NCBI GenBank assembly: GCA_003024985.2
Contig: PXIH01S0007242.1
From: Euperipatoides rowelli
Lineage: Eukaryota > Onychophora > Udeonychophora > Euonychophora > Peripatopsidae
Strand: one strand, 5' to 3'
DNA: 10,103 bases
A model generated the notes under the pieces. The model was not told the DNA's origin and did no database searches. It saw only the letters and a program-made list of their open reading frames with translations. Position numbers and translations under genes: made by a program. Positions 8,565 through 10,103 of the stretch are shown piece after piece (the first letter of the stretch is position 1; the number at the start of each line of letters is the position of its first letter).

Positions 8565-8999
8565 CTAAAACAAAGATCCATCCATACATTTACAAAAAAA
8601 AAGTCAGATAAACAGAAGTTACAGTATTAAAACTAAAATAGTGTTAAAAATGTTAGAGAATTCAATATTTAGAAAAAATAATAGACATTTTAATTATAAG
8701 CAAGACAGTTTGATCATAGAGCACCATCTAGTAAATTGATTCATAGTATAACCAAACATTGCCATAATAAAGTAATAATTAGCAAGATAATTCAGTATTA
8801 AGTGGCATCTAATAATTTGTTTCATAATCAGCAATACAATATAATTATATTATCATGCATTATTGAGTGATAGATAACAATTTAGGATACTTCATAACTA
8901 AAATCAATCATTATATTAGCAGGCTTTTTGTTACTGTTAGTTATTATTTGTCTAAAAAGCAAGCAATTAGTAATTTTAGTACTTAAGTGAGAAAGATAC
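8565..8999 (-). other. Intron between the two HTH exons
   Basis: This is a 435-bp phase-1 intron with donor GTATCT and acceptor TTTGTTTTAG, preceded by a T-rich stretch on the minus strand. It is AT-rich and has no open frame of note. It holds a diverged 22-bp direct repeat (8724-8745 and 8805-8826, 18 of 22 matching) and one minus-strand copy of the dispersed ATGGTGCTCT motif at 8718-8727. I see no remains of a further HTH domain inside it. Confidence 0.7.
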
Positions 9000-9216
9000 C
9001 TTCCATGGGCAATGTCTGAATCTGTTCCCCTTCAGCGTGTCCCTGACTCTGTTTCCAAATGTGCAGAATTTCATCTCTCCGGGAGCAGATACGAGAAATA
9101 GCTGACTGAGAAGTTCCAAATTCATCGGCAACTTGTTGCTGAGTTCGATTCTGTGCCAAAAGTTCCAGGATTCTGATTTGATCTTCTAAAGTTAGGCCTT
9201 TCTTTTTGGGAGGCAT
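9000..9216 (-). CDS. Exon 1: N-terminal CENP-B/Psq-type helix-turn-helix domain
   Basis: This is the first coding exon of a probable DNA-binding protein and encodes residues 1-72 plus one base. The start is ATG at 9216, with G at -3. A basic stretch (PPKKK, residues 2-6) follows, much as CENP-B and Tigger-type proteins begin. The helix-turn-helix spans about residues 8-54: helix 1 near 10-21, helix 2 TQQQVADEFG (25-34), turn TSQ, recognition helix near 38-51, then a closing Trp54. The exon ends GAA G|GTATCT, a good donor in phase 1. Reading through the donor meets a stop at 8983. On the other side an in-frame TAG lies just upstream, inside a possible acceptor (TTGTTTAG|GAG near 9229), so this is a start exon or follows a 5' UTR intron. 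Family membership (CENP-B_N, HTH_psq) is judged from residue pattern only. It could be a domesticated transposase domain or a host regulator. Confidence 0.8.
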
Positions 9217-9290
9217 CACGAGTAGCTCCTAAACAATTATATACAAACTGCGTAACTGCGAGCATTCCGTTACAAGACAAAATAACGTTA
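9211..9290 (-). promoter_or_regulatory. CpG cluster at the 5' end of the HTH gene
   Basis: Five CpG dinucleotides fall within 80 bp around and just upstream of the start codon, while CpG is scarce elsewhere. This fits a weakly methylated 5' region or first exon. It is only composition; no transcription start can be fixed from it. Confidence 0.3.
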
Positions 9291-9451
9291 ATTTTATTTA
9301 CTTTTGATGTGGATGCAATATAGCCTACTTATTTATTTTGAAGTAATTTAAAATAGCCTAAATATATTTTTTATATGTTCCTTTTAATTTATCTAGTTTA
9401 CATGATCATTTTCTACAAGTGCCAGTAGTAACTTTAAATTAAGAGTAGGAA

Positions 9452-9459
9452 CCTTTATA
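9452..9459 (-). promoter_or_regulatory. Possible TATA box (TATAAAGG)
   Basis: On the minus strand GAGCTATAAAGG lies about 240 bp upstream of the exon 1 start codon, a reasonable distance for a core promoter with a 5' UTR. In DNA this rich in A and T such a match can easily arise by chance. A plus-strand TATAAAAAG at 9512-9520 has no gene assigned to it. Confidence 0.12.
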
Positions 9460-9981
9460 GCTCAAAACTCCATTGTGAAAAGTTGTTACTACAGACACAA
9501 ACTTTTCAAATTATAAAAAGGGATATTTTTAAGGGATTTGTGAGTGGCTAGTCACCACCATGGTCAAGAGGCAGAGTCAATAATTAATAAAATCTCCTCC
9601 TTGAAGGATTTGTGATTTTACAATGTATTGGTGTACTATTATTGCAAAATTTAATCTGCTAGTCTCCAAAACTATAATAGAACACTCAACTAACCATCTT
9701 GGTGCTTTTGGCCCTTAAACAAGAATCTAATATAGGCTGCCTTGTAGCTCGTCTTCACAATAATATATTTACAATGCTTGGATTGTTAGGGATCTGTTTT
9801 GCCTATTTGTATTTTCTCTAAGAAAATAATAAGAATGCAATAGACTAATTCAATTGTAGCCTACCTTTTTATTAAGTTATTTAAAAATACAGTTTTTTTT
9901 TCATGAATACTTTAGTAATATTTGATATTCAGGGTGCAACACACCAAAAATATCCGACATACAAGCTTATAATGTGTGTGT

Positions 9982-10022
9982 ATACAGTATATAACCTACT
10001 GTGTGTAGGTTATATACTGTAT
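9982..10022. repeat. Perfect 18-bp inverted repeat, 5-base loop
   Basis: ATACAGTATATAACCTAC (9982-9999) and its exact complement (10005-10022) flank TGTGT. Each arm contains TACAGTA, a word that is common across the window. It may be a hairpin-forming site or the remnant of a small foldback element; no target-site duplication is evident. Confidence 0.7.
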
Positions 10023-10103
10023 CCAGGCTACCTGTTGTCAAATAAATGCATATTATGTATTAAGCCAAATTCATAAGTACTACTTACTGAACTATAAATA
10101 TGT

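Larger units (their letters stand above)
9291..10103. other. Upstream region of the HTH gene
   Basis: No coding sequence is supported. A plus-strand ATG at 9560 sits in an excellent Kozak context (CACCATGG) but runs only seven codons. The inverted repeat at 9982-10022 and several TAGCCTA words (near 9323, 9355, 9858) lie here. A 5' non-coding exon could be present but cannot be placed. Confidence 0.4.

Noticed and set aside
9560-9583. Start codon in ideal Kozak context on the plus strand
   Set aside because: The frame stops after seven codons and no donor is present to extend it.
1-10103. CRISPR array, bacterial operon, phage or viral gene set
   Set aside because: No regularly spaced repeats, no dense coding frames and clear spliceosomal introns; the sequence is eukaryotic nuclear DNA.

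Overview
The window looks like nuclear DNA from an animal. It is AT-rich (roughly 70%), poor in CpG, full of A/T homopolymers and short repeats, and the only convincing coding sequence is split by introns with GT..AG boundaries. There are no bacterial-style operons, ribosome binding sites, rRNA or intact tRNA genes. The species cannot be read from the sequence; an invertebrate is my guess, not a result. One ambiguous base (N) is at position 420.

The main content is at the right end, on the minus strand. Two exons, 9216-9000 and 8564-8328, each encode a helix-turn-helix domain of the CENP-B N-terminal / Pipsqueak / Tigger type. The domains match at 28 of 47 aligned positions. Both exons end in GAAG|GT (phase 1) and the second also begins in phase 1, so they join in frame across a 435-bp intron. 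The result is the start of a protein with two DNA-binding domains in series (151 complete codons in this window). The first exon has a good start codon and lies in a small CpG cluster, so the 5' end of the gene is probably between 9216 and about 9460. The gene must continue to the left, through or beyond the rest of the window.

I could not establish the downstream exons. Three short minus-strand islands are candidates: 6735-6626, 3207-3160 and 1006-825. The first and last can be read from a phase-1 acceptor that fits the donor of exon 2, and both end in a stop codon, so they would be alternative last exons. None shows a recognisable domain. The 1006-825 island adjoins a tRNA-like stretch and may instead be part of an old SINE.

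The rest is intron or intergenic DNA with repeats. These include a 36-bp copy of 6682-6717 inserted at 8101-8136 and flanked by a 10-bp duplication; three long G/C-run elements and a lone G run; a perfect 18-bp inverted repeat at 9982-10022; a dispersed ATGGYGCTCT motif; and a large excess of TACTGTA and TAGGCTA words. No CRISPR array, defence system or viral gene is visible. The finding most worth a second look is the exon-encoded tandem array of CENP-B/Psq-type domains.
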